Part shown: positions 38,957 through 46,507 of the stretch, one piece after another
How positions within the stretch are numbered: the first letter of the stretch is position 1
Layout: every line of letters begins with the position of its first letter
Assembly: GCA_050246015.1 (NCBI GenBank)
Contig: JBFWWU010000003.1
Coordinates: forward strand, 186,001 to 250,000
Reading direction: 5' to 3'
Length of the DNA stretch: 64,000 bases
Origin: JTS-AC122 sp050246015
GTDB lineage: Bacteria; Planctomycetota; Phycisphaerae; Phycisphaerales; UBA1924
Made by a program: the position numbers and the translations under genes
The notes under the pieces: generated by a model
What the model saw: only the letters and a program-made list of their open reading frames with translations
Databases searched by the model: none
Told to the model about the DNA's origin: nothing

Positions 38957-40534
38957 GTGCTCAAGCAGCAACATCAGTTGTTCGTGGCGCTCCTGGTCGC
39001 GGTGGACGGCGTGGTCATCGTCATCGCATCGTTCCTGGCGTGGCTTGTCCGGCGGGCGCTGATGCCCCACTGGCCTATCACGCGCTGGGAGGATCCCCCC
39101 AAGCAGGCGCTGGTGTTCTTCACCGTCCCGGTCGCGCTGCTCGCCATCCGCTGGTTCGGGCTGTATCGCCCGCGGCGCGATCGCTCGCTGCTCAACGAAG
39201 TGAAGCAGATCGTCAAGGCGTCGGTGATGAGCATCGTCCTGCTCCTGCCGGTGCTGTACGCCGCGGATTCATCGATCTTCCGGTCCAACTTCCCTCCGCA
39301 GCGGATGCTGGGGGTCGAGATCGACACGGGCCGGCTGCAACTGCTGGCGCTCGCGCTGATCCTGCCGATGTCGCTGGTGGCGCACCGCGTCGCGTTCCGC
39401 GGCGTGCTGCGTCATCTTCGCCGGCGCGGGTGGAACTTGCGCCACGTCGCGATCATCGGGTGCGGGCGCCTGGGACAGATCGTCGCCCGGACCCTCGAAC
39501 GCAACTCATGGACCGGCATCCGGGTGTCGTACTTCGTCAGCCATCAGGAGTTCACGAGGCGAACGACGTGCCTGGACCGACCCGTCCGCGGCGGGCTGGG
39601 CAACCTCGAAGCCGTGCTCACCGATTCCAAGCCCGACGCGGTGTACGTCGCTCTCCCCGTCGCGCGCGCCAACGTGCTCCCCGAGATCCTGCACCGGCTT
39701 GAAAAGTTTCCCGTCGATGTCCGCGTGGTGCCCGATCTGAACCCGCGCTACCTCCCGCAGAACATGGCCGTCAATGAACTCGACGGCATGCCGATCCTGT
39801 CGTACCGGGAGTGCCCGGCCCGAGGAGTCGGGGGCGTGTCGAAGCGAGTGCTGGACTGTATCGGCGCGCTGGCGGCGCTGATCGTGTTCGGTCCGGTCAT
39901 GATCGTCGCCGGGGTGCTGGTGCGGCTCAGCGGGCCCGGACCGGTGATCTTCCGGCAGCGGCGCGTCAGCCTCGCCGGCGAGGTCTTCGACATCTACAAG
40001 TTCCGCACGATGTTCCACGTCGAGGACGAGGAGTTGCCGATGCCCGCCCCGCGCGGGACCGCCGCGGTCCGGGTGCTGGCGCGCCTGAGCGGCGCCCAGC
40101 GGTCTGGCGTTGCCAAGACGGGCGGCACCGCGACCCTCCCCGCCACCGCCGCCAAGTCCGTCGTTGCCGAGTGGACTCGGCGCGATGATCCGCGGATCAC
40201 CCCGATCGGTCGCTGGCTGCGGCGCACCAGCCTGGATGAACTCCCGCAACTGTTCAACGTCCTTCGCGGCGAGATGTCCCTGGTCGGCCCTCGCCCCGAG
40301 CGCCCGGAACTGATCGAGCGATTCCGCGAAGACTGGCGAGGCTACATGCTCCGCCAGCACGTCAAGGCCGGCATGACCGGGTGGGCCCAGGTCAACGGGC
40401 ACCGCGGCCAGTCCTCGCTGCGCAAACGCCTCCAGTACGACCTGTTCTACATCCGGCACTGGTCGCTGGGATTTGACCTCAAAATCCTGTGGCTGACCGT
40501 CTTCCGCGGGTTCCTGCATCGCAACGCTCACTGA
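38957..40534 (+). CDS. polyprenyl-phosphate sugar-1-phosphate transferase (WcaJ-like)
   Basis: Membrane enzyme that starts exopolysaccharide or O-antigen repeat synthesis by putting a sugar-phosphate on undecaprenyl phosphate. The 525-aa protein has four N-terminal helices, a Rossmann-like middle domain (HVAIIGCGRLGQIVARTL, about residues 164-181; YVALPVARANVLPEIL) and the C-terminal sugar transferase: KRVLDCIGALAALIVFGPVM, GPVIFRQRRVSLAGEVFDIYKFRTM, DDPRITPIGRWLRRTSLDELPQL, MSLVGPRPERPE and KAGMTGWAQVNGHRG. About 45 residues rich in Ala, Gly and Arg are inserted between KFRTM and the DDPRI motif (about 360-405). GTG 38957 is the start. No glycosyltransferase cluster surrounds it; queA follows. 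Confidence 0.9.
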   Translation: MLKQQHQLFVALLVAVDGVVIVIASFLAWLVRRALMPHWPITRWEDPPKQALVFFTVPVALLAIRWFGLYRPRRDRSLLNEVKQIVKASVMSIVLLLPVLYAADSSIFRSNFPPQRMLGVEIDTGRLQLLALALILPMSLVAHRVAFRGVLRHLRRRGWNLRHVAIIGCGRLGQIVARTLERNSWTGIRVSYFVSHQEFTRRTTCLDRPVRGGLGNLEAVLTDSKPDAVYVALPVARANVLPEILHRLEKFPVDVRVVPDLNPRYLPQNMAVNELDGMPILSYRECPARGVGGVSKRVLDCIGALAALIVFGPVMIVAGVLVRLSGPGPVIFRQRRVSLAGEVFDIYKFRTMFHVEDEELPMPAPRGTAAVRVLARLSGAQRSGVAKTGGTATLPATAAKSVVAEWTRRDDPRITPIGRWLRRTSLDELPQLFNVLRGEMSLVGPRPERPELIERFREDWRGYMLRQHVKAGMTGWAQVNGHRGQSSLRKRLQYDLFYIRHWSLGFDLKILWLTVFRGFLHRNAH

Positions 40535-40547
40535 CGCCGCACTTGGG

Positions 40548-40553
40548 TACACT
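40548..40553 (+). promoter_or_regulatory. -10-like element TACACT before queA
   Basis: GGGTACACTCGC precedes queA; TACACT ends eight bases before ATG 40562, so the mRNA may be leaderless. The same GGGTACACTCGC occurs at 61947-61958 upstream of gmk. Confidence 0.4.
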
Positions 40554-40561
40554 CGCCCGCG

Positions 40562-41800
40562 ATGCTGCCCGTCACCGATCTGGATTACGAGTTGCCCCCG
40601 AACCTGATCGCGACGCACGGCGTCGAGCCGCGTGATCAGGCTCGCCTGCTTGTCACGGCGCCCGGGCGCGGCGTGCTGTCGCACTCGCGCTTCAAGGATC
40701 TGCCGGCATACCTGCGACCCGGCGACCTGCTCGTCGTCAATACAACCCGTGTGCTGCCGGCGCGGTTGGTCGGAGCCCGCGAGGATACCGGCGCGGCGGT
40801 GCAGGGCCTCTACGTGGCCGACGCTTCGGAACGGGCCGCCGACGGTTCGCTTCTTTGGCGCGTGCTGCTGAAGATGCGCCGGTTTCGGGCCGGTGCACGC
40901 GTGATCGTCTTCGACGCGGCGGGCTCGGATTCCGGGCTGCGACTGAAACTGATCTCGCCCGCCGGCGCGGGCCCGGCCGGCTCGACAGGTGAATCATCCG
41001 GTCACGATGGCTGGCTCGTGGAGGTCACTGATCGCGGCGGGCTCCGGCCCGGGGATTCGACGCCGGTGTTGCTTGAACGGGTAGGAAGGACTCCGCTCCC
41101 GCCGTACATCCTGGCGGCGCGCCGAAATCAGGCGACTGGGTTCGATGGAGCCTCGGCTCAGCAGCCCGTGCCGATAGAAGGGGGAGGCGGCGACGCCGTG
41201 GACCGGGCCGAGTACCAGACGGTGTACGCCGATCCCGCCCTGGCCGGGTCCGTTGCGGCACCGACGGCGGGGCTGCACTTCACGGATCGGCTCCTCGATG
41301 AACTCAAGGGGAAGGGGGTTTGGGTCGCCCCGGTGGTGCTGCATGTCGGGCTCGGAACCTTCCGGCCGGTGGAAACCGAGTTTGTGGAACAGCATCCGAT
41401 GCACGCGGAGTGGTGCCGCGTGCCCGCCGACACGGCCCGAGTGATTCTCCAGACTCGTGCGGCTGGCGGGCGAGTCCTGGCGGTTGGTACCACCTCCGCC
41501 CGAACGCTGGAATCATTCGATTTTCGAGAGGAAACAGGTCGAGAACTCGTGGATTTGGCGAACTTGGAGAAAGAGACTCGACTGCTGATCACGCCCGGAT
41601 TTCAGTTTCGAACCGTCGATGGAATGGTCACAAACTTCCATCTGCCCCGATCAACCCTGATGGCGATGGTGGCAGCGTTGCTCCAGACGTCTGAATCCGC
41701 GGGAATCGAGCAGTTACGCGTGTTGTATCGCGAAGCGATCGCGCATCGGTACCGGTTTTATTCTCTGGGCGACGCCATGCTGATCCTGCCGGGGGGATAG
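40562..41800 (+). CDS. queA: S-adenosylmethionine:tRNA ribosyltransferase-isomerase (QueA)
   Basis: Transfers and isomerises the ribosyl part of AdoMet onto 7-aminomethyl-7-deazaguanine in tRNA to make epoxyqueuosine. The 412-aa protein has DLDYELPPNLIATHGVEPRDQARLL, the conserved GDLLVVNTTRVLPARL (family: NDTRV), PLPPYI, AEYQTVYA, SVAAPTAGLHFT, VLHVGLGTFRPV, MHAEWC, VGTTSARTLES and VTNFHLPRSTLMAMVAA. Two insertions (about residues 78-90 and 140-210) make it longer than the usual 340-360 aa; the second contains RRNQATGFDG. Together with gluQ at 30974 it shows this genome modifies tRNA with queuosine derivatives. No strong ribosome site is present. Confidence 0.95.
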   Translation: MLPVTDLDYELPPNLIATHGVEPRDQARLLVTAPGRGVLSHSRFKDLPAYLRPGDLLVVNTTRVLPARLVGAREDTGAAVQGLYVADASERAADGSLLWRVLLKMRRFRAGARVIVFDAAGSDSGLRLKLISPAGAGPAGSTGESSGHDGWLVEVTDRGGLRPGDSTPVLLERVGRTPLPPYILAARRNQATGFDGASAQQPVPIEGGGGDAVDRAEYQTVYADPALAGSVAAPTAGLHFTDRLLDELKGKGVWVAPVVLHVGLGTFRPVETEFVEQHPMHAEWCRVPADTARVILQTRAAGGRVLAVGTTSARTLESFDFREETGRELVDLANLEKETRLLITPGFQFRTVDGMVTNFHLPRSTLMAMVAALLQTSESAGIEQLRVLYREAIAHRYRFYSLGDAMLILPGG

Positions 41801-41820
41801 GCGGTTTTGGTAAACCAAAC

Positions 41821-41850
41821 GGCCCTGCGTCCCCGAAGGGGCGCAGAGCC
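41821..41850. other. stem-loop after queA
   Basis: GGC, CTGCG and CCCC pair with GGGG, CGCAG and GCC around GAA, interrupted by two single mismatches, about 20 bases past the queA stop. On the minus strand the loop reads as a stable C(TTCG)G tetraloop. There is no T-run directly after it. It may stabilise the mRNA end or act with the terminator at 41904. Confidence 0.5.
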
Positions 41851-41903
41851 GTGAGGAGGAGGAAGGAGTTGAAACGGAGGGTCGTGTCCGATAAGTATCC
41901 AAA

Positions 41904-41933
41904 CCGACTGCCTTTTGGCATGTTCGGGTTTTT
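41904..41933 (+). terminator. probable terminator after queA
   Basis: CCGA and TGCC pair with GGCA and TCGG around a TTTT loop with small bulges, and GTTTTT follows. It lies 103 bases after the queA stop codon and before the DinB-like gene's own start region. TGTAAT at 41968-41973 may be the -10 of that next gene. Confidence 0.5.
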
Positions 41934-42051
41934 CAGGCTACATTGCGAGAACTGATCTGGAGTCATGTGTAATACGCCGGCAGCATGACGAAAGTTCGGC
42001 CCTGGAAAGGACTCCAAGCCGAAGGTACAAACCTGTGACACACGGAGAGAT

Positions 42052-42735
42052 ATGCCCATCAACGCACACATCCACCTTCACGCCCAAGGGGCTTCGGATT
42101 CGGCACGGAGCGCCGGGTCCGCGATGGGGCCGGGCTCGCATCCGGCGGTGAGCGCGACGCCTCCGGGGATCGAGCAGTTCATGGGGATGACAAACCAAGA
42201 CCTGACCGCGCGCTATGCCCGGGGCGTAGAGTGCCTAGACCGGCGCGCCGTCCAACTGTCAACGCAGCAGGCGGACACGGCGTTCCTGGCCAGCGCGGGC
42301 GTCGGCCGCTGGCCCGCTCGCGTGCTGGTCGGCCACCTGGCGGATGCGGAACTGGTGTTCGTGCACCGGATGCGCCGCGCGGTCGCCGAGGAAAACCCAC
42401 TGCTGGCGATCTTCGACGAGCAGGCGTTCATCGACTCGGGACTCTACGGGGTGGTATCCGCCGACCCGACGAAAGCCGTCTGCGTCCCGGCGCACTCCCC
42501 TCCCATCGCCGGCTTTGTCGCCGTGATCTATTCGCTTCGGCGCTGGACCAGCGAATGGCTGGCGTCGCTCTCGCCCAAGCAGTGGGACCGGGGGTGCCTG
42601 CATCCCGAGCGAGGTCCGCAGACGGTGCGCAAGATCGCGGAGTACACGACGTGGCACCTGGAGCACCATGCGTGGTACCTCAACCGCAAGATCGCCCGGT
42701 TGCTGGGCGGGCCGGGCGACGAAGCGCGATCCTGA
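42052..42735 (+). CDS. DinB superfamily protein
   Basis: Four-helix-bundle protein of the DinB/YfiT superfamily, thiol- and metal-dependent enzymes or proteins of mostly unknown substrate. The 227-aa product carries the metal-binding His pattern: RVLVGHLADAELVFVHRMRRAV (first helix, about residues 89-110) and YTTWHLEHHAWYLNRKI (about 200-216). About 45 N-terminal residues are disordered and include HIHLHAQG. ATG 42052 has GGAGA just upstream; ATG 42181 would start closer to the fold (MGMTNQDL). It is transcribed apart from queA if the terminator at 41904 works. The substrate is unknown. Confidence 0.8.
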   Translation: MPINAHIHLHAQGASDSARSAGSAMGPGSHPAVSATPPGIEQFMGMTNQDLTARYARGVECLDRRAVQLSTQQADTAFLASAGVGRWPARVLVGHLADAELVFVHRMRRAVAEENPLLAIFDEQAFIDSGLYGVVSADPTKAVCVPAHSPPIAGFVAVIYSLRRWTSEWLASLSPKQWDRGCLHPERGPQTVRKIAEYTTWHLEHHAWYLNRKIARLLGGPGDEARS

Positions 42736-42895
42736 TTCGAAACAGCGGTTCGTGGGTTCGGCAGCAACAGTCGGCATGGTCCACCGAGCCGGTCACGCGA
42801 TCGCGTCGGGTCTGGATCGGAGCGCTGGCGGAGGGGTGAGACGTTCCGAAGTGTCGTATTTCAGGTAGTTTTTGGAGGGGATGCTCCAAAAATCG

Positions 42896-42901
42896 TGTAA
42901 T
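42896..42901 (+). promoter_or_regulatory. candidate -10 (TGTAAT) of the HU-like gene
   Basis: TGTAAT lies 18 bases after TTGGAG (42872-42877), which would place the 9-bp palindrome over the -35 region and the second direct repeat at about the transcription start. The leader would be about 105 bases long. Confidence 0.35.
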
Positions 42902-42966
42902 TTTGGTAGTTTTTGGACGCCGCGAGTGGACGCGAGCGTTGTTATCGGTTACAAACCACGGTGAAA

Positions 42967-42987
42967 TGCGAGGCCGGATGCCTCGCA
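42967..42987 (+). promoter_or_regulatory. leader stem-loop just before the HU-like gene
   Basis: TGCGAGGC (42967-42974), loop CGGAT, GCCTCGCA (42980-42987): a perfect 8-bp hairpin ending 25 bases before the start codon and close to the ribosome site at 43002-43006. It could tune translation. Confidence 0.5.
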
Positions 42988-43012
42988 AGAAGTTTTTGGA
43001 ATGGAGACCACG

Positions 43013-43378
43013 ATGGCCAAGAAGAACGGAAAAGCACCTGTCGCCGCGAAGCCCAAGAAGATCACCGCCGCCAAGAAGCCCCGGAGCAAGAGCGAGCTCT
43101 ATGCCGCGCTCAGCGACTACACGACGCTGAGCAAGAAGCAGGTCGCGTCGGTATTCGACGGCCTGGGCGCGGTGTTCGCCGCGGACCTGGGCAAGAACGG
43201 GCCGCGGATCCTGAATGTCCCGCAGATGATGAAGGTCTACGTCCGCCGCGTCCCGGCCAAGCCGGCGCGTGAGGGCGTGAACCCGCGCACGGGCGAGAAG
43301 ATGATGTACAAGGCCAAGCCGGCGCGCGACGTCGTCAAGGTCCGCGCCCTCAAGATGCTCAAGGAACTTGTCGCCTGA
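43013..43378 (+). CDS. HU/IHF-family DNA-binding protein with lysine-rich N-terminus
   Basis: Nucleoid protein that bends and compacts DNA. The 121-aa product has a basic, Ala/Lys/Pro-rich N-terminal tail (residues 1-28, AKKNGKAPVAAKPKK) reminiscent of histone H1, followed by an HU-like fold: SELYAALSDYTTLSKKQVAS, DGLGAVFAADLG and the DNA-binding arm and end RTGEKMMYKAKPARDVVKVR, with the intercalating Pro in NPRTG. It is longer than classic 90-aa HU. ATG 43013 is chosen because GGAG lies six bases upstream; the ATG at 43001 is part of that site. The upstream repeats suggest tight or autogenous control. A very long hairpin follows 34 bases after the stop. Confidence 0.9.
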   Translation: MAKKNGKAPVAAKPKKITAAKKPRSKSELYAALSDYTTLSKKQVASVFDGLGAVFAADLGKNGPRILNVPQMMKVYVRRVPAKPAREGVNPRTGEKMMYKAKPARDVVKVRALKMLKELVA

Positions 43379-43411
43379 TCATCGCGGCGGCTTTCAGAAA
43401 GTGACTGACAG

Positions 43412-43462
43412 ACGCCGGCGCATCCGTGGGCCCTTGGGAAGGGACCATCGATGCGCCGGCGT
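43412..43462. terminator. 51-base near-perfect hairpin between convergent genes
   Basis: Bases 43412-43424 pair perfectly with 43450-43462 (13 bp); inside, GTGG/CCAT and CCCTT/AAGGG extend the stem across two single mismatches to a GGG loop, about 22 bp in all. TTGTTCTTT overlaps and follows on the plus strand. It probably ends the HU-like transcript and shields it from the converging kelch/Ig gene. Confidence 0.7.
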
Positions 43463-43573
43463 TGTTCTTTGCGCCAAGGCCGTGCTATCCCGCGATGCTC
43501 AACTGAGTCCGGCGCCGGCTACCACGAAAAGCCCGCCGGCGCCGGGACAGATCGAGCGGGGTATGGAATCGGA

Positions 43574-45016
43574 TTACGCGCCGCATCCGGCGAAAAACAA
43601 GCCCAGGAACGTGAAGAAGTCGGCGGAGTCCACGACGCCGGACCCATCGACGTCGGCGCTAGGCGACGCCGTGAAGAAGGCAGTCAGGAAGTCAAAGAAG
43701 TCCTGCGAGTTCAGCATCCCGTCGGTGTTGAAGTCCGCGGGGCAATACTCGATGACCAGCCGCGCGGGATCGCTGATGAGCGAGTCGCAGGGGTTGGTCA
43801 CCACGACGTCGTAACTCCCCGCATTGTCCGACATGACCTGATGGATGGACAGTGTTGCGGTGCGCGACCCGGAGATGTTCGCATCGTCGGCGAGGGGCAC
43901 CTGGTCGTGCCGCCACTGGTAGGTAATCGTCCCTTCGCCGCCGGCGAGGACGGAGAACTCGGCCTGAGCGCCGAGCGAAACGGTTTGGTCAACCGGTTGA
44001 GTGGTGATGGAGGGGCCGCCGTGGATGGGCCGGGGCTGCCAGATCCAGGTCTGGCCGAAGTTGAATCCACCGACGAGGACGGATTGGTGGCGGTCGGCGT
44101 CGTATGCCAGGGCGGCGTAGGGAGTGGGCGCCGGACCTTGCGTCGCGACCTGCCTCCACACGCCGTCGGCTCCGTACTCCCAGGTGTCCCCAAACCAGAA
44201 GTTACCGAAGTGGCCGGTGGCGCCGCCGAAAAGCACGCCCACGCCGCGAGAGGAGTCGTACGCGGCGGCGGCCGCGAACCGTCCGGCGGTGTATGGCAGA
44301 CCGAGCGTGACTTCCCAGGCTTGCCCGTCCCAGAGCCATGTGTCATAGAAGCGCTCGTACCCCGCGCCATCGCCGCAGCACATCACGGTGCGCTGCCGCA
44401 CGGGGTCGTACCACATCGAGCAGGAGTTTCGGGGGAGGGGCCCGTACAGCCAGGGATTCTGCGGATCGATCTGGTTCACGAGCGTCCACGCCGTGCCGTC
44501 CCATTCCCAGGTATCGCGTGAGAAGCTGCCGTCGAAGAGGACGGCGACGCCCCGGTCGGAATCGAAGGCGAGCCCGGGCTTGTAGCGCGGACCGGGGCCG
44601 GTCGTGGCGAGTTGCGTCCACTGGTTCCCGTCCCAACTCCAAGTCTCTCCCGTCTGGGAGTAGAGAAGCATGAAGGCGTGGAGCGTGTCATACACCGCGG
44701 AGAAGTTACCCTGCCCCCCGGGACCGTCCCCGGAGTTTCGCAAACTCCAATCCACGCCGTCCCACTCCCAGGTCTGCGGCCCATCCACGGTCCCGATCGT
44801 CGTCATGCAGACGTGACGGACCGGGTCGTAGACGAGGTCGACGCCGATCGCGCTCGGCGGAGTGGTGGCGGTTGGCGATTGCGTCCACGTGAACTCCTCG
44901 CACGTTTGCCCGAGCGAGTTCGATGCTGCGACGGCCGCACACGCACCCGCCAGGATGATCGCGATGGCCCGATCCCGGTTCGAGGACCTCGACGCCAATA
45001 AAGTTGGGCAACGCAT
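43574..45016 (-). CDS. secreted kelch-like/Ig-domain protein with C-terminal dockerin-like repeats
   Basis: A 480-aa exported protein. A signal peptide spans about residues 15-36 (AIAIILAGACAAVAASNSLGQ region). Residues 40-330 contain kelch-like repeats, each with a TWEWDG or TWLWDG phrase and a preceding YDxxRxxxVxxxG pattern, which should form a beta-propeller. Residues 335-420 are an Ig-like domain (ITTQPVDQTVSLGAQAEFSV, YQWRHDQVPL, SDNAGSYDVVVTN). The end holds two EF-hand-like segments, DFNTDGMLNSQDFFDFLTAF and DVDGSGVVDSADFFTFLGLF. AGGAGG lies six bases before ATG 45016. It likely acts on the cell surface, in binding rather than catalysis; the ligand is unknown. Confidence 0.87.
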   Translation of the reverse strand: MRCPTLLASRSSNRDRAIAIILAGACAAVAASNSLGQTCEEFTWTQSPTATTPPSAIGVDLVYDPVRHVCMTTIGTVDGPQTWEWDGVDWSLRNSGDGPGGQGNFSAVYDTLHAFMLLYSQTGETWSWDGNQWTQLATTGPGPRYKPGLAFDSDRGVAVLFDGSFSRDTWEWDGTAWTLVNQIDPQNPWLYGPLPRNSCSMWYDPVRQRTVMCCGDGAGYERFYDTWLWDGQAWEVTLGLPYTAGRFAAAAAYDSSRGVGVLFGGATGHFGNFWFGDTWEYGADGVWRQVATQGPAPTPYAALAYDADRHQSVLVGGFNFGQTWIWQPRPIHGGPSITTQPVDQTVSLGAQAEFSVLAGGEGTITYQWRHDQVPLADDANISGSRTATLSIHQVMSDNAGSYDVVVTNPCDSLISDPARLVIEYCPADFNTDGMLNSQDFFDFLTAFFTASPSADVDGSGVVDSADFFTFLGLFFAGCGA

Positions 45017-45183
45017 GATGCGCCTCCTGTCGTTGAGCCGCTTCACACGAAACATCCTACGCCCTTCGCGATGGATCAGCCCGCGGCAATATCCCCCGTC
45101 TGGGTGTCCCGGCTGCGCAGCGCATCCGTGGACTCAGGTGCCCCGTCAGCCCGCAACAGACGCTTACTTCGCAGCCGCAGGCG

Positions 45184-45189
45184 TAGAAT
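45184..45189 (+). promoter_or_regulatory. candidate -10 (TAGAAT) of the phenylalanine hydroxylase gene
   Basis: TAGAAT lies 47 bases before ATG 45237 and differs from the consensus at two positions. No clear -35 is present. Confidence 0.35.
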
Positions 45190-45236
45190 CTTGATAGCGG
45201 CGGTTCAACTTCGCGAGCGACGGAGCGCCCCACCCG

Positions 45237-46202
45237 ATGCGAGCCGACATCAAGTACAACAACATCATCGATTCCGACGAAGCGCGCTACGCCCAGGCGG
45301 CGGCGGACAACGCCCCCAACCTGCCCGCCTCCCGGATCAACGCGGATCTGTTCTACATCACGCAGCAGTACTGGAAGTACACGCGCGAGAACCACGACGT
45401 GTGGCGGGAACTCTTCGACCGGCGCTGGACCGTGCTAGAACAACAGGTCAGCCGCATCTTCATCGAGGGGATGAAGATCCTGAAACTGTCGCGTGACCGG
45501 CTGCCACTTCTGGATGACTGGACGGCGGATCGCGATATCGAGATCGCCGGCGGCGTGAAAGTGACCAAGGGGACAACACTCGAAGGGATCAACACGTTCC
45601 TCCAGCGGGCGAGCAAATGGGCGTCGTACGGCGTGCCCGGGTACCTGCCCGCCAAGTCGTTCTTTGCGTGCCTGGCGCAGCGCGAGTTTCCGACGACGGT
45701 GCTGATCCGCCCGCGCGAGGTGATGGACTATCTGCCCGAGCCCGACATCTTCCACGACGTCTTCGGGCATGTGCCGCTGCACACGCTGAAGGTGTTCGCG
45801 GACTTCCTCCAGACCTACGGCGAGGCCGCGCTGAAATGCGACGATGAGTACCACGTCAAGCGGCTGGGCCGGCTGTTCTGGTTCACGGTCGAGTTCGGAT
45901 TGATCCGCGAGAACGGACAGATCAAGGTCTACGGCAGCGGGCTGGTGAGCAGCCACGCCGAGAGCGCGTATTCGCTGACGGGCGATTGGGAAAAGAAGGG
46001 GCGCGAGGCGCGGGACTGCACGCCGCGGGACGTGCCGGTGTACCGCCCGTTCGACCTGAACCGCGTGTGCGACACGGATTTCGAGATCGATCACTACCAG
46101 CCGATTTATTACGTGCTGGAGAGTTTCGAGCAGTTGCGAGATGCGATGAACGATTACGCCGAGTCGGTGCTGGGGAGCCGGAAGTTGGTGGGGGCACGAT
46201 AA
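45237..46202 (+). CDS. phhA: phenylalanine 4-monooxygenase family aromatic amino acid hydroxylase
   Basis: Pterin-dependent non-haem iron enzyme that converts phenylalanine to tyrosine (or, less likely, another aromatic hydroxylation). The 321-aa protein carries the catalytic core with the iron ligands His173 and His178 in PDIFHDVFGHVPL and Glu219 in FWFTVEFGL, YGSGLVSSHAESAYSLTG lining the active site, and FDLNRVCDTDFEIDHYQPIYYVLESFEQL at the end. The N-terminus lacks an ACT regulatory domain, as in bacterial enzymes. The pterin-recycling dehydratase gene at 30508-30855 supports the assignment. Ribosome-site match is weak (GGAG 12 bases upstream). Confidence 0.93.
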   Translation: MRADIKYNNIIDSDEARYAQAAADNAPNLPASRINADLFYITQQYWKYTRENHDVWRELFDRRWTVLEQQVSRIFIEGMKILKLSRDRLPLLDDWTADRDIEIAGGVKVTKGTTLEGINTFLQRASKWASYGVPGYLPAKSFFACLAQREFPTTVLIRPREVMDYLPEPDIFHDVFGHVPLHTLKVFADFLQTYGEAALKCDDEYHVKRLGRLFWFTVEFGLIRENGQIKVYGSGLVSSHAESAYSLTGDWEKKGREARDCTPRDVPVYRPFDLNRVCDTDFEIDHYQPIYYVLESFEQLRDAMNDYAESVLGSRKLVGAR

Positions 46203-46269
46203 GAGCGTCAAGCCGGAACTCGGTTCGATGGTCGAAGGCGTGCGTACACGATGATCAAGGAGCCCGCGC

Positions 46270-46476
46270 ATGATGGGTGCCATCTGTGCTCAGAGCGAGC
46301 GAGCGGGAGAACAGGCCCGCAAGGATGCGGTTGCATCCGGCAAGTCGGCGGCGGAGGCCGATCGTGTCGCCAAGGAAACCTCGGAGGCACACTTCCGCAG
46401 CCATTCGAGTGACGCCCGGCGCCTCCTCGGAGCGGCCAGGAAGATCGTCTCGTGCATCTACAGCGTGACAAAGTAG
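46270..46476 (+). CDS. small unknown protein, 68 aa
   Basis: Not recognised. AAGGAG (46258-46263) lies seven bases before ATG 46270, one of the best ribosome sites in the window, which is the main reason to accept this small gene. The product begins MMGAICAQSERAGEQARKD and continues as an Ala/Lys/Glu-rich helix (DAVASGKSAAEADRVAKETS), then a His/Ser/Arg patch and a short hydrophobic end with one Cys (ARKIVSCIYSVTK). No signal peptide or known domain is visible. It lies 67 bases after phhA on the same strand and converges with acs. It could be a small regulatory or structural protein. Confidence 0.5.
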   Translation: MMGAICAQSERAGEQARKDAVASGKSAAEADRVAKETSEAHFRSHSSDARRLLGAARKIVSCIYSVTK

Positions 46477-46507
46477 GTGGATGATTCGCGGCGCGGATCG
46501 CCCCGGG

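Larger units (their letters stand above)
42864..43000 (+). repeat. iterated AGTTTTTGGA motif upstream of the HU-like gene
   Basis: GGTAGTTTTTGGA occurs at 42864-42876 and 42905-42917; the shorter AGTTTTTGGA recurs at 42991-43000. The starts are 41 and 83 bases apart, near whole numbers of helix turns. An inverted copy, CTCCAAAAA at 42884-42892, pairs with TTTTTGGAG at 42869-42877 to make a 9-bp palindrome. This looks like a protein-binding array. Confidence 0.75.
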
